Shown here piece after piece: positions 27,432 through 37,060 of a DNA stretch of 64,000 bases. The notes under the pieces are model-generated. The model saw only the letters and a list, made by a program, of their open reading frames with translations, did not search any database and was not told the origin of the DNA. Position 1 is the first letter of the stretch; each line of letters opens with the position of its first letter. The stretch comes from Maribacter algarum (ex Lu et al. 2025) (nom. illeg.). Lineage in GTDB: Bacteria; Bacteroidota; Bacteroidia; Flavobacteriales; Flavobacteriaceae. The translations under genes and the position numbers were made by a program. The DNA is taken from positions 124,001-188,000 of the forward strand of contig CANMAW010000005.1 in assembly GCA_947495915.1 (NCBI GenBank). Direction: 5' to 3'.

Positions 27432-28658
27432 TTGAAAATTTTAAATAACTTTTTTGAAAAGCCTGGCTTTTTAGGACTCCTATTAGCCATCTACCTCATA
27501 AACCCTCTCGATTTGGGTTTTCTTTTAGGCTACATGATTTTCGCCCTACTAATAACTAAAGGAAGGTTTTTAAAAGAAAATATTGACTTTGATGCTTTTC
27601 TTCTTACCATATTTTCATTGATTTACGGAGCGTTTTATGCCTTAGATCCTGAATTCGGTTTGCAATTTATTCTAATTTATGGCGTTTTTCCTCCTACTTT
27701 TTATTTACTCGGTAAATATTTAAGTAACAAGGTAACCACAGAAGAAAACTTATTTAAGTCGTTAATAACAGTAGGTTTTTTACTCTCTTTTTCTGCTTTA
27801 ATATCTGTATTAGTAAGTATTATGGCCGATGGTTTTGGACAAATAGATAGAAGTCTACCTATGATTTGGGGAGACCAAGTTGTATCAGCAACAATTATGG
27901 GATCATATTTTGTCTTAAATATGTGTATTCCAGCATTATTAATTGTTCGACAAATAAAAATATCATTAATCATGCGAATAGTGATGATTGTTGTTTTTGT
28001 TCTTTCATTGCTGTGTATTTTAAGAATAGGTACTAGAACTCAAATTGTAATTAGTCTATTTACCCTATTAGCTGCTTTAATCTTTATCATTCCTAAACAA
28101 TCTTTAAAGAAAAATGTCATAATGTTTTCGATTTTCATCGGCGGTATCATTTTACTAATTCAAAACGTGAAGTTTGATCTAAGTTCTGATTGGTTGTCTG
28201 CTTTTGCCGATCGTATGGAAAATAATAACGGAGCTGATATTGCTAGTGGAGGCGGTAGAACATCGCGTTGGGTAAAGTCAATGGAGTATTTATTTAAAAA
28301 ACCTCTAGGGTGGGATGTTGAAGAATTTGGGCATTCACATAACTTATGGCTTGACGTTTTAAGAGCTTCTGGTGTCTTACCTTTCCTTTTACTTATTATA
28401 TTTTCTATTCGTTCTGTAATTAAGGTTAAGAAGATTTCAAGTCTAAATAAAAAGTTACTATCATTTTTCAATCAAATTAGAATTTACACATTAGCACTTT
28501 TACTTTTATTTATGGTTGAGCCTATTTTTGAAGGAATGTTTGCAACTTTCATTGTATTCTGTTTTTTAATTGGTGTAATAACAAAATTTGACTCTCGTTA
28601 CAAATTGACGAAAAAAGAAGAGCAAAAAATCATAAAAGAAAATGAAGTACAAGTATAG
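27432..28658 (+). CDS. Wzy-type O-antigen polymerase/ligase family protein
   Basis: It would polymerise the lipid-linked repeat units in the periplasm. The 408-residue protein has about ten membrane segments and, in its large late loop, GHSHNLWLDVLRASG, the hallmark of the Wzy_C/WaaL superfamily, preceded by GGGRTSRW. Low sequence conservation elsewhere is usual for these proteins. The start is a TTG at 27432: an in-frame stop lies 6 codons upstream and no ATG intervenes, and the N-terminus KILNNFFEKPGFLGLLLAIY fits. It is the only polymerase candidate here, making a Wzx/Wzy-dependent pathway likely. Confidence 0.86.
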   Translation: MKILNNFFEKPGFLGLLLAIYLINPLDLGFLLGYMIFALLITKGRFLKENIDFDAFLLTIFSLIYGAFYALDPEFGLQFILIYGVFPPTFYLLGKYLSNKVTTEENLFKSLITVGFLLSFSALISVLVSIMADGFGQIDRSLPMIWGDQVVSATIMGSYFVLNMCIPALLIVRQIKISLIMRIVMIVVFVLSLLCILRIGTRTQIVISLFTLLAALIFIIPKQSLKKNVIMFSIFIGGIILLIQNVKFDLSSDWLSAFADRMENNNGADIASGGGRTSRWVKSMEYLFKKPLGWDVEEFGHSHNLWLDVLRASGVLPFLLLIIFSIRSVIKVKKISSLNKKLLSFFNQIRIYTLALLLLFMVEPIFEGMFATFIVFCFLIGVITKFDSRYKLTKKEEQKIIKENEVQV

Positions 28659-28778
28659 TTAAGAATAATTCTATTTTCAAAAATTGTCAATTTTGTAAAG
28701 TTCACTTTCAAAATACTATTTTTAAAAGACATCGTTATACTAGTATAATTCGTATTATTTTTTCCCCAAAATTCAAGA

Positions 28779-29987
28779 ATGACCAAAATTCTTTATTTAA
28801 GTTCACTTTGTTCAGAAAAGCTGTTAGACTATATCTTTAAAACAGCTAATAAAAAACCAGAGCAAGCGGTTCAAAAATTTCACAGACTAGTAGTAAATGG
28901 TTTCGCGAGTAATAATTCAAGTTGTACTATAGAAACACTTAGTACATTACCTATTGTTAGTTCTACACACAATCGCAAAGTATGGATCTTAAAATCTGAA
29001 AAAAACAATGGCATTAAATACAACTACGTTCCTACCATTAACGTTAGTAAAATAAAGAACGTTGTAGTTTTCATTTATAGTTTTTTTAGAATTTGGTTGT
29101 GGTGCTTATTAAGAATAGGCAAAGAAAGAGTGGTCGTATGTGATGTCTTAAATATTTCGATTAGTTTAGCCTCAGTGCTTGCAGCCAAGTTATCATTCAC
29201 AAAAAGAATTACTATTGTTACTGATTTACCTGGCTTAATAGTAACTAATAAAAAAAACACTAGAAAAATAGCAAGTAGGGGGTTTCACACTATTTTCAAC
29301 TATATGTTATCCAATTTCAATGGTTATGTTTTACTTACGGAACAAATGAATGCGGTGGTCAATCCGAAAAATAGGCCATACATGATTATGGAAGGTTTGG
29401 TTGATAAAAACATGCAATCTTCAGTTAATAAAATTGATGAGAAAACCCATGAAAAAATAATTATCTATGCTGGCGGATTATATGAAAAATATGGGGTTAA
29501 AAACTTAATTGACGCATTTAAATTAACCAACGACTCGTTAGCCAGATTACATTTATATGGAACAGGTGAAATGGTTACTAATATGGAGTCATACATTGAT
29601 AACGATTCCCGTATTACTTTCAAGGGAATGGTGCCAAACAAAGAAGTTGTTCAAGATCAATTAAAAGCAACTCTATTAGTTAACCCAAGACCAACCCACG
29701 AAGAATTCACAAAATACTCTTTTCCATCAAAAAATATGGAATATATGGTTTCGGGCACGCCGACTTTAACCACTAAACTACCAGGAATGCCTGCTGAATA
29801 TAACGAACATGTATTTCTTTTTGAAGATGAAACCGTTGACGGAATGCATAAAACTTTAGCTAAAATATTGGCAAAGTCTAAACAAGAGTTACATGAATTC
29901 GGAGATAAAGCCAAAAAATTTGTTCTTAACAAAAAAAACAATTCAGTTCAAACACAACGTATTATTGAGTTTTCAAAAATGTTATGA
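28779..29987 (+). CDS. GT4-family glycosyltransferase
   Basis: A GT-B-fold glycosyltransferase of 402 residues. The C-terminal half has the GT4 features YAGGLYEKYGVKNLIDAF, RLHLYGTGEM, ITFKGMVPNKEV and SFPSKNMEYMVSGTP. In this last block a Lys/Asn pair takes the place of the usual EPFG-type acidic motif, as in several capsule GT4 enzymes. The N-terminal domain is divergent, with a hydrophobic helix near residue 90-105 that may associate with the membrane. It lies 120 bp after the polymerase gene in the same direction. Donor and acceptor are unknown. Confidence 0.85.
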   Translation: MTKILYLSSLCSEKLLDYIFKTANKKPEQAVQKFHRLVVNGFASNNSSCTIETLSTLPIVSSTHNRKVWILKSEKNNGIKYNYVPTINVSKIKNVVVFIYSFFRIWLWCLLRIGKERVVVCDVLNISISLASVLAAKLSFTKRITIVTDLPGLIVTNKKNTRKIASRGFHTIFNYMLSNFNGYVLLTEQMNAVVNPKNRPYMIMEGLVDKNMQSSVNKIDEKTHEKIIIYAGGLYEKYGVKNLIDAFKLTNDSLARLHLYGTGEMVTNMESYIDNDSRITFKGMVPNKEVVQDQLKATLLVNPRPTHEEFTKYSFPSKNMEYMVSGTPTLTTKLPGMPAEYNEHVFLFEDETVDGMHKTLAKILAKSKQELHEFGDKAKKFVLNKKNNSVQTQRIIEFSKML

Positions 29988-30047
29988 AACCAAAATAACC
30001 TTTTGAATGCAATATTGAACGTATCAAATGATCAATGCTATTTTCAA

Positions 30048-30055
30048 TATCTTTG
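30048..30055 (+). promoter_or_regulatory. Candidate -7 element upstream of the 351-aa glycosyltransferase gene
   Basis: TATCTTTG is a full match to TANNTTTG, 63 bp before the ATG at 30119. The nearest upstream TTG gives a spacer of about 30 nt, longer than usual, so the promoter is uncertain. Confidence 0.4.
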
Positions 30056-30118
30056 CAATCAAAGTTAATAAGACTTTAAATTGCCCTATATTCTAAAGCT
30101 AAACCCCTTAGTAGCCTG

Positions 30119-31174
30119 ATGAAAATTGCCCTTATTTTTCCTAACAATTTATTTAGAGCACCCTACCTTGATTATTACACTAAAATTTTAACGCAACAAG
30201 GTGTCGATTTTACGATTTACAATTGGGATAGAGAAGGTAAAGCTGAAGAAAATTGCATATCATTTACTTCCTCTAATGATTCTCGAACACCCTTAAAGAT
30301 TCTTTTAGATTTTTATAAATTCCGAAAATTTATTACTACGCAAATTGACAATCAAAAATATGATAAGGTAATCGTATTTTCTGCTCAAATATCGATTTTA
30401 CTTTCTGGTTTTCTGAGAAGAAACTTTAAAAGAAACTATCTTGTTGATATTAGAGATTACACCAAGGTAATTTCCTTTTTAACAAAACGATTTAATAAAA
30501 CATTAGTAAATGCATCTTATGTTTGTATCTCATCTCAAGGATTTAAAGAATGGCTTCCAAAAAACATAGATTACATTATAAGTCACAATATCAATTCCTC
30601 ATTATTATCTACTTCAATTCCTGCAAAATCATTTTTTAAAAATAATCGAATTCATGTAGACACGATCGGTGCATTGCGCGATCATATTTCTAATTCAAAA
30701 GTAATTCAGTCTTTAAAAAATCATCCTAAATTTTTTATGACATTTATTGGTGATGGATACGCTTTGCCAATATTAAAAGATTTAGCTGCCAAAGAAAATG
30801 TGAAGAATATAGACTTTTATGGCTATTATAAAAAAAAGGACGAATTTGAACTATTACAATCAAGTGACTATATCAACATTATGGTTGGAAATGATTTTTT
30901 AAGTAAAGGGCTAACGTCAAATAGACTTTATTTATGTGCCCTATATCAGATTCCTGCAATAGTGAACAGCAACACCGAACAAAGTAGGATCATTGATAAA
31001 TTTAAATTTGGAATTGTTGTTAATCATATTGATGATTTACCAAAACAATTACTAGAATATAAAAAGCAATTTAATGAAGACACATTTCGAAACAATTGTG
31101 ATTATTTCTTAAAAGAAGTAAAAAAAGAAATGAAGAGCTTTGAGAATTGTGTAATCACTTTTATTCAAAACTAA
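30119..31174 (+). CDS. Probable GT-B-fold capsular glycosyltransferase
   Basis: The 351-residue protein looks like a divergent glycosyltransferase with two Rossmann-like halves. The N-terminus KIALIFPNNLFRAPYLDYY resembles other capsular GT-B enzymes. The C-terminal half has MTFIGDGYALPILKDLA, IDFYGYYKKKDEFELLQSSD and a late region IVNSNTEQSRIIDKFKFGI in the position of the donor-binding site. No transmembrane segment is obvious. It lies between another glycosyltransferase gene and the capE-like gene. The family assignment comes from fold-like pattern only. Confidence 0.68.
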   Translation: MKIALIFPNNLFRAPYLDYYTKILTQQGVDFTIYNWDREGKAEENCISFTSSNDSRTPLKILLDFYKFRKFITTQIDNQKYDKVIVFSAQISILLSGFLRRNFKRNYLVDIRDYTKVISFLTKRFNKTLVNASYVCISSQGFKEWLPKNIDYIISHNINSSLLSTSIPAKSFFKNNRIHVDTIGALRDHISNSKVIQSLKNHPKFFMTFIGDGYALPILKDLAAKENVKNIDFYGYYKKKDEFELLQSSDYINIMVGNDFLSKGLTSNRLYLCALYQIPAIVNSNTEQSRIIDKFKFGIVVNHIDDLPKQLLEYKKQFNEDTFRNNCDYFLKEVKKEMKSFENCVITFIQN

Positions 31175-31348
31175 TTCTTACCTACAATTAATTACGCCTC
31201 TTTTCTCAAAACAAAATGAAACCCAACATACAAAAACGAAAATATTAACGTTTACTAGTTGAACCATAATTTATAATAATTAACCATTAAAATTATAAAA
31301 GACTTTAAGTGACTAGATCACAATCTTTTACAGCATAAACCTAAAACA

Positions 31349-32353
31349 ATGTTTAAAGACAAAACACTACTTATTACTGGCGGTACAGGCTCATTCGGAA
31401 ACGCGGTTCTTAACCGATTTTTAGAAACAGACATCAAAGAAATACGCATTTTTTCTCGTGATGAGAAAAAACAAGACGACATGCGTAATACCCTAAAGAA
31501 TGAAAAAGTGAAATTTTATATTGGCGATGTACGCGACTTTAATAGCATTTCACGTGCTATGAGCGGTGTCGATTACGTATTTCATGCGGCTGCTTTAAAG
31601 CAAGTACCTTCCTGTGAGTTCTTTCCAATTGAAGCTGCTAAAACAAATGTTTTTGGTACACAAAATACCATTGACGCTGCTGTAGCCAATAAAGTTAAAA
31701 GGATAATCTGTTTAAGTACTGATAAGGCAGCCTACCCAATTAATGCCATGGGTATTAGTAAGGCTTTAATGGAAAAAGTGGCAGTTGCTGCGTCTAGAAA
31801 CATTCCGAACGATGATACCATTGTGTGTCTCACAAGATACGGCAATGTGATGGCTTCTCGGGGTTCTGTTATTCCTCTATTTGTAAAACAGATTGAAGAA
31901 AAAACTCCGCTTACTATCACAGATCCGAACATGACACGTTTTCTAATGTCATTAGAAGATGCTGTTGATTTGGTTCTTTTTGCCTTTCAAAATGGTAATC
32001 AAGGAGATCTTTTTGTAAATAAAGCGCCGGCAAGTACTATTGGTGATTTAGCAAATGCTGTTAAAACGATTTTTAAAGCCGATAATGATATTAAAATTAT
32101 TGGAACAAGACACGGTGAAAAGTTATATGAAACACTTTGCACCCGAGAAGAAATGCAAAAAGCAGAAGATATGGGTGAATTCTATAGAATTCCCGCCGAT
32201 AATAGAGACTTGAATTATAGTCGTTATTTCTCTGAAGGTGAAACCGATACTAGTGCTATTGAAGATTATCATTCTCATAACACATCGCAATTAACTGATG
32301 AAGAATTAAAACAAACCTTACTTAATCTTGACTATATCAAAGAAAATCTCTAA
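31349..32353 (+). CDS. UDP-GlcNAc 4,6-dehydratase/5-epimerase (CapE/WbjB/FnlA-like)
   Basis: It performs the first step of UDP-L-FucNAc synthesis: dehydration and C5 inversion of UDP-GlcNAc to the L-arabino 4-keto sugar. The soluble 334-residue SDR has ITGGTGSFG at 9-17, STDKAAYPINAMG at 123-135 and the Met134/Lys138 pair in place of Tyr/Lys, as in CapE. LKQVPSCEFFPIEAAKTNV is also diagnostic. Unlike the PglF-like protein at 2913-4853 it has no membrane part. Its stop directly abuts the GTG start of the cupin gene. CapF- and CapG-like genes follow, completing the pathway. Confidence 0.93.
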   Translation: MFKDKTLLITGGTGSFGNAVLNRFLETDIKEIRIFSRDEKKQDDMRNTLKNEKVKFYIGDVRDFNSISRAMSGVDYVFHAAALKQVPSCEFFPIEAAKTNVFGTQNTIDAAVANKVKRIICLSTDKAAYPINAMGISKALMEKVAVAASRNIPNDDTIVCLTRYGNVMASRGSVIPLFVKQIEEKTPLTITDPNMTRFLMSLEDAVDLVLFAFQNGNQGDLFVNKAPASTIGDLANAVKTIFKADNDIKIIGTRHGEKLYETLCTREEMQKAEDMGEFYRIPADNRDLNYSRYFSEGETDTSAIEDYHSHNTSQLTDEELKQTLLNLDYIKENL

Positions 32354-32782
32354 GTGATATTTCATAATTTTATTCAAGGTTCAACATACACAGACAGCCG
32401 TGGTATTCTAAATTTCTTTAATACTTTCGATATGAGTGAAATTAATCGAATGTATGAAATATCCCCTGCTGACACTAGTACAGTGCGAGGTTGGCAAGGG
32501 CATAAAGCTGAAAAAAAATGGTTCTATTGTAATAAAGGATCTTTTGTTTTAAATCTAATAGAAATTGATAATTTTAACAACCCTTCACGAGCTTTGAAAC
32601 CTAAACGTTTTGTGCTTGAGGCAAGTAAACCAGGTATTTTAGAAATTACTGGTGGTTATGCTACAGGGTTCAAGGCTATTCATGAAAATTCGAAATTATT
32701 GGTGTTTTCCAATTTTTCGCTGGAAGATTCTAAACAAGATGATTTTCGCTACGAAGTCGATCATTGGTCTGCCAAGTGGTAA
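32354..32782 (+). CDS. Cupin-fold sugar epimerase-like protein (RmlC-related)
   Basis: A 142-residue protein with features of the RmlC-like cupin fold: an early YTDSRGILNFFN, RGWQGHKAEKKWFYCNKGSFV in the position of the first cupin motif, and a C-terminal EITGGYATGFKAIHENSKLLVFS. Family members isomerise or epimerise 4-keto sugar nucleotides, but several are uncharacterised. The start is a GTG immediately after the capE-like stop codon (TAA GTG), so expression is tightly coupled. It is inserted between the CapE and CapF equivalents, a position not found in the classical cap5/fnl order, so its exact role in L-FucNAc synthesis is open. Confidence 0.75.
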   Translation: MIFHNFIQGSTYTDSRGILNFFNTFDMSEINRMYEISPADTSTVRGWQGHKAEKKWFYCNKGSFVLNLIEIDNFNNPSRALKPKRFVLEASKPGILEITGGYATGFKAIHENSKLLVFSNFSLEDSKQDDFRYEVDHWSAKW

Positions 32783-32809
32783 ATAAAATATATTCAACGA
32801 TTTTAAAAA

Positions 32810-33943
32810 ATGAAAAAAATAGGAATTACTGGGCAAGCAGGTTTTGTGGGAAACCACCTCTACACTACCCTTTCTTTAGATGATACCGTTAAATTAATTC
32901 CTTTCGAAAGGTCTTTTTTTGATAATCAGGTAGCCTTAGAAGATTTTGTAAGCCAATGTGACATCATAGTTCACCTAGCGGCCATGAATAGACACGATGA
33001 CGTCAATGTCATTTACAATACTAATTTAAAGTTAGTTGACTCTTTAATTAGTGCATGTACAACTACTAAATCTACTCCACATATAATTTTTTCTTCTTCT
33101 TCTCAAGAAGATCGTGACAACTTATATGGGCAATCAAAAAAAGAAGGAAAAGAAAAGTTTGTAGCTTGGGCTGCAAAAAGCGAAGGTAAATTTACCTCAC
33201 TGACTATTCCCAATGTATTTGGGCCATTTGGAAAACCAAATTATAATTCAGTAGTAGCTACATTTTGCCATAAAGTGGCACGAAATGAAGAGCCTACCAT
33301 TATAAACGATGGAGAAGTAGGACTCATTTACATCAATGAATTAGTTAAGATATTCGTTGACGCTATAAACGGTGATGCAGAAGCTGATAGTATTGGTCAG
33401 AATAGTACTGAAATACGTATTCAACCTACAAGTAAAAATAAAGTTTCTCGAATTTTAGAGTTGCTGAATCGATACAAGAAAGATTATATGGGCAATGGTG
33501 TTTTTCCAAGTCTTGAAGAACCTTTCGAAAAGGCTTTATTCAATACTTTTCGCTGTTATGTACCTCAAGATCATTATCCTGTAAAATTCACGAAACATAC
33601 CGATCCAAGGGGAAGTTTTGTAGAAATTGCAAGAACGCAAACTAGTGGTCAATTTTCATTTAGCACCACCGTGCCTGGTATCACTCGTGGCAATCACTTT
33701 CATACTCGAAAGGCAGAACGCTTTGCTGTAATTAGTGGAAAAGCATTAATTCAGTTGCGAAAAATCGGTACTGACGAAGTGATCAACTATCACCTTGATG
33801 GTAAAGAGCCAGCATATGTAGATATGCCTATTTGGTACACCCACAATATTAAAAACGTAGGAGAAGAAGAATTAATCACACTATTTTGGATTAATGAACC
33901 TTATAACCCCGAAGATGCTGATACATATTTCGAGGATGTTTAA
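32810..33943 (+). CDS. CapF-type bifunctional reductase/epimerase (UDP-L-FucNAc pathway)
   Basis: CapF/WbjC/FnlB enzymes take the CapE product through C3 epimerisation and C4 reduction. The N-terminal SDR domain starts KKIGITGQAGFVGNHLY and has IVHLAAMNRHDD and the Tyr/Lys pair in NLYGQSKKEGKE. The C-terminal cupin domain (about residues 255-377) has TDPRGSFVEIARTQTSGQFS, the metal-binding-type GITRGNHFHTRKAERFAVI, and a late PIWYTHNI. The 377-residue two-domain layout is exactly that of CapF. It lies 27 bp after the cupin gene and 33 bp before the CapG-like gene. Confidence 0.93.
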   Translation: MKKIGITGQAGFVGNHLYTTLSLDDTVKLIPFERSFFDNQVALEDFVSQCDIIVHLAAMNRHDDVNVIYNTNLKLVDSLISACTTTKSTPHIIFSSSSQEDRDNLYGQSKKEGKEKFVAWAAKSEGKFTSLTIPNVFGPFGKPNYNSVVATFCHKVARNEEPTIINDGEVGLIYINELVKIFVDAINGDAEADSIGQNSTEIRIQPTSKNKVSRILELLNRYKKDYMGNGVFPSLEEPFEKALFNTFRCYVPQDHYPVKFTKHTDPRGSFVEIARTQTSGQFSFSTTVPGITRGNHFHTRKAERFAVISGKALIQLRKIGTDEVINYHLDGKEPAYVDMPIWYTHNIKNVGEEELITLFWINEPYNPEDADTYFEDV

Positions 33944-33976
33944 ATAAATAAACTAACCATAATCAAAACATACATT

Positions 33977-35113
33977 TTGAAAAAATTAAAAGTACTAACC
34001 GTAGTAGGAACTAGACCCGAAATAATTCGTTTGGCTTGTGTATTAAATGCTTTAGATGCCAATCAAGCCATTGACCATACTTTGGTTCACACAGGCCAAA
34101 ATTATGATTATGAATTGAATGAAATATTTTTTGATGATTTAGGTATTCGCAAGCCAGATCATTTCTTAAATGCTGCAGGAAAAAATGCTACTGAAACCGT
34201 TGGTAATATTCTAATAAAAATTGATCCATTACTAGAAAAAATTAGTCCTGATGCTTTTTTAGTTCTTGGAGATACAAATTCATGTTTATGTGCTATACCA
34301 GCCAAGAAAAGAAAGATTCCTGTTTTTCACATGGAAGCTGGTAATAGATGTTTTGATCAACGGGTACCTGAAGAAACCAATAGAAAAATTGTAGATCACG
34401 TTGCTGATGTAAATCTAACTTATAGTGATATTGCACGAGAGTACTTATTGAGAGAAGGCTTACCGGCAGACCGTGTTATTAAAACTGGAAGCCCAATGTT
34501 TGAAGTGCTTCAACAGTTTATTCCGAAAATTGAGAAATCAAACGTATTAGCAGATCTCCATTTAGAAAAAGAGAAATACTTTGTAGTTTCTTCTCATAGA
34601 GAAGAGAATATCAGCAATCCGAAAAATTTTGAAGGGTTAATCACTTCATTAAATCAAATTGCGGAAAAATATGATTATCCAATAATTGTTTCAACACATC
34701 CGCGAACGCGAAATATGTTGAACTCTAAAAATTTAGAAACTCATAAAAACATCCAGTTTTTAAAACCATTAGGTTTTACTGACTACAATGCCTTACAATA
34801 TAATTCATTTGCAGTACTATCAGATAGTGGTACTATTTCAGAAGAGTCTTCAATTTTAAATTTTAGAGCTTTAAATATTCGTGAAGCACATGAGAGACCT
34901 GAGGCAATGGAAGAAGCTTCGGTAATGATGGTTGGTATGAATCCTGAGCGAATAATGCAAGCTTTGGCTGCGTTAGAGGTTCAGAAAAGAAACCCAGATC
35001 GAAACTTCAGACCTGTTGCTGATTACTCAATGCCTAATGTTAGTGAAAAGGTTGTTAGAATTATTATTTCTTATGTAGATTATATTAATAGAGTGGCATG
35101 GTCTAAATACTAA
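33977..35113 (+). CDS. UDP-N-acetylhexosamine 2-epimerase (CapG/WbjD/FnlC-like)
   Basis: It performs the last step to UDP-L-FucNAc: C2 epimerisation of UDP-N-acetyl-L-pneumosamine. The GT-B-like fold of the 378-residue protein shows VVGTRPEIIRLA, HTGQNYDYELN, VLGDTNSCL, the catalytic block HMEAGNRCFDQRVPEETNRK, VSSHREENI and LSDSGTISEESS. The start is a TTG at 33977, with no ATG in frame nearby. The stop is 3 bp before the next start, which encodes the likely L-FucNAc transferase. Confidence 0.93.
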   Translation: MKKLKVLTVVGTRPEIIRLACVLNALDANQAIDHTLVHTGQNYDYELNEIFFDDLGIRKPDHFLNAAGKNATETVGNILIKIDPLLEKISPDAFLVLGDTNSCLCAIPAKKRKIPVFHMEAGNRCFDQRVPEETNRKIVDHVADVNLTYSDIAREYLLREGLPADRVIKTGSPMFEVLQQFIPKIEKSNVLADLHLEKEKYFVVSSHREENISNPKNFEGLITSLNQIAEKYDYPIIVSTHPRTRNMLNSKNLETHKNIQFLKPLGFTDYNALQYNSFAVLSDSGTISEESSILNFRALNIREAHERPEAMEEASVMMVGMNPERIMQALAALEVQKRNPDRNFRPVADYSMPNVSEKVVRIIISYVDYINRVAWSKY

Positions 35114-35116
35114 TTT

Positions 35117-36310
35117 ATGAAGGTTGTATTTTTAGCATTGGCTTTTCCTAAAATGGATAAGTCTAAATACCTTTATACACAGCTTGTTTCACAATTTCAT
35201 GAAAACGGTCATGATATTACGGTTGTGGCACCGGCTTATGATGAAAACTTAACAGGACTTCAAATTGAGGAGGGAGTAAAAGTTATACGTGTAAAAACTT
35301 TACCACTTTTTGGTGTTGGTCTTATTAAAAAAGGTATAGCAAATGTGTTATTACCCTATCAATATAAATTAGCTTTAAAAAAATATGCCGTACATCTTAA
35401 TTTTGACATTATAATCACTCCTACTCCACCAATTTCTCTTTATGGAGTAGCATCATGGTTAAAACAAAAATCAAAAGGCAAACTTTACTTAATTCTAAGA
35501 GATATATTTCCGCAAAACGCAGTGGATTTAGAAATGCTGAAAAAGAATGGATTGATCTATTCCTACTTTAGAAGAAAAGAGAAAAAATTATACAAGGCTT
35601 CTGATGCTATAGGTTGCATGTCACAAGGAAATATAGATTATGTAATCAAACATAATCCTGATTTGAATGCTGAAAAACTACATTTATTACCAAATTGGGG
35701 AGATTTATTGCCCATGGCTAGTAAATCTGAAATTGATGCATTGCGCGAAAAAGAAGGATTAAGAGAGAAAACGGTCGTAATTTTTGGAGGAAATATTGGT
35801 ATACCACAAAAACTTGAGAATATTGTTTCATTAGCTAAGGCTTGTCAAAATGAAGAAAATCTATTTTTCTTAGTTATGGGCAAAGGCAATGAAAGAGATA
35901 GTTTAGAAAAACTAGTCGATAACCAGGGTTTAACAAATATTAGTATACGAGACGGTCTACCACAAAATGAATATATGAAGTGGGTTCAAATGGCCGATAT
36001 CGGACTCATTTCATTACATGAAAATTTTACGATACCAAATATTCCATCTAAAGCACTTTCCTATTACAATACCAAAACACCCATTTTAGCATCAATTGAC
36101 ACCAATACTGATTTTGGTGAAATAATTGAGAATTTAAATGTCGGGGTATGGGCAGAAGCTGGAAACACTAGCGAATTAAAAAGAAAATTATTAGAACTTA
36201 ATAATAACCCTAAGCTACGTGAACAAATGGGCAATAATGGTTATAACTATATGAAAGAACATTTAACTGGTAAGAAAGCTTACATGACTATATTAAACCA
36301 GTGTAAATAA
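35117..36310 (+). CDS. GT4-family glycosyltransferase (WbuB-like, probable L-fucosamine transferase)
   Basis: A 397-residue GT-B enzyme in the WbuB/CapM-like group. The N-terminus KVVFLALAFPKMDKSKYLY and the block ILRDIFPQNAVDLEML are typical of WbuB. The C-terminal domain has VVIFGGNIGIPQKLENIV, FLVMGKGNERDSL, RDGLPQNEYMKWVQMADIGL and NIPSKALSYYNTKTPILA. In enterobacterial O-antigen loci the wbuB gene directly follows fnlABC and transfers L-FucNAc. The same order and the 3-bp spacing here support that activity. The acceptor is unknown. Confidence 0.88.
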   Translation: MKVVFLALAFPKMDKSKYLYTQLVSQFHENGHDITVVAPAYDENLTGLQIEEGVKVIRVKTLPLFGVGLIKKGIANVLLPYQYKLALKKYAVHLNFDIIITPTPPISLYGVASWLKQKSKGKLYLILRDIFPQNAVDLEMLKKNGLIYSYFRRKEKKLYKASDAIGCMSQGNIDYVIKHNPDLNAEKLHLLPNWGDLLPMASKSEIDALREKEGLREKTVVIFGGNIGIPQKLENIVSLAKACQNEENLFFLVMGKGNERDSLEKLVDNQGLTNISIRDGLPQNEYMKWVQMADIGLISLHENFTIPNIPSKALSYYNTKTPILASIDTNTDFGEIIENLNVGVWAEAGNTSELKRKLLELNNNPKLREQMGNNGYNYMKEHLTGKKAYMTILNQCK

Positions 36311-36451
36311 GTTTTCTAATAGCAACATGTACTATAAACTGACCAGTTTTTAACTTAAATAAATTAATCCATTTTTGTTGCTGTTAATCTATTTGTTAAG
36401 GGTGACTAATGAATAATAATGTAATTTGTTGAAAGGTATTTAAGAAACAAT

Positions 36452-37054
36452 ATGTATAAATTATTTATAAAAAGAGTATTAGATATTCTCGTAGCAAGTA
36501 TTATACTGGTTATGGTCAGTCCTATATTTATTGTTGTTTTTATATTGTTATCATTTGCTAATAATGGTAAGGCATTTTTTGTTCAAAAACGACCTGGTAA
36601 AAATGAAAAAGTTTTTGAAATCATCAAGTTTAAGTCTATGAATGACAAAAAAGATGCTTCAGGAAATTTGTTACCTGATGCTGATAGAATTACACCTGTT
36701 GGTTCTTTTGTAAGAAAAACTTCTTTAGATGAAATACCTCAGTTATTGAATGTATTAAAGGGAGATATGAGTATGATAGGCCCCAGACCATTACTAATTG
36801 CATATTTAAACCTGTATTCTGAAGAACAGAAAAGACGACATGATATAAAGCCAGGCATTACCGGTTGGGCCCAAGTCAATGGTAGAAATGCAATTTCTTG
36901 GCAAAAAAAATTCGAGTATGATGTATGGTATGTAGATAATTGTTCGTTATGGGTTGACATCAAAATATTTTGGATGACATTTATGAAAGTTCTAAAAAGA
37001 GATGACGTATCGTCAACAACACATGCTACCATGGAAACATTTACAGGTAATTAA
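36452..37054 (+). CDS. Initiating phosphoglycosyltransferase (PglC/WcaJ-type, monotopic)
   Basis: It would start repeat-unit synthesis by transferring a phosphosugar to undecaprenyl phosphate. The 200-residue protein has one N-terminal hydrophobic re-entrant helix (about 10-34). The catalytic dyad Asp93-Glu94 lies in KTSLDEIPQLLNVLKGDMS, with IGPRPLL and PGITGWAQVNGRN. The short, single-helix form is the PglC type, not the five-helix WbaP/WcaJ form. Because the locus also encodes PglF- and PglE-like enzymes, a bacillosamine-type sugar is a plausible first sugar, though L-FucNAc is also possible. It is separated by 141 bp from wbuB and by 6 bp from the next gene. Confidence 0.93.
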   Translation: MYKLFIKRVLDILVASIILVMVSPIFIVVFILLSFANNGKAFFVQKRPGKNEKVFEIIKFKSMNDKKDASGNLLPDADRITPVGSFVRKTSLDEIPQLLNVLKGDMSMIGPRPLLIAYLNLYSEEQKRRHDIKPGITGWAQVNGRNAISWQKKFEYDVWYVDNCSLWVDIKIFWMTFMKVLKRDDVSSTTHATMETFTGN

Positions 37055-37060
37055 AGAAGT

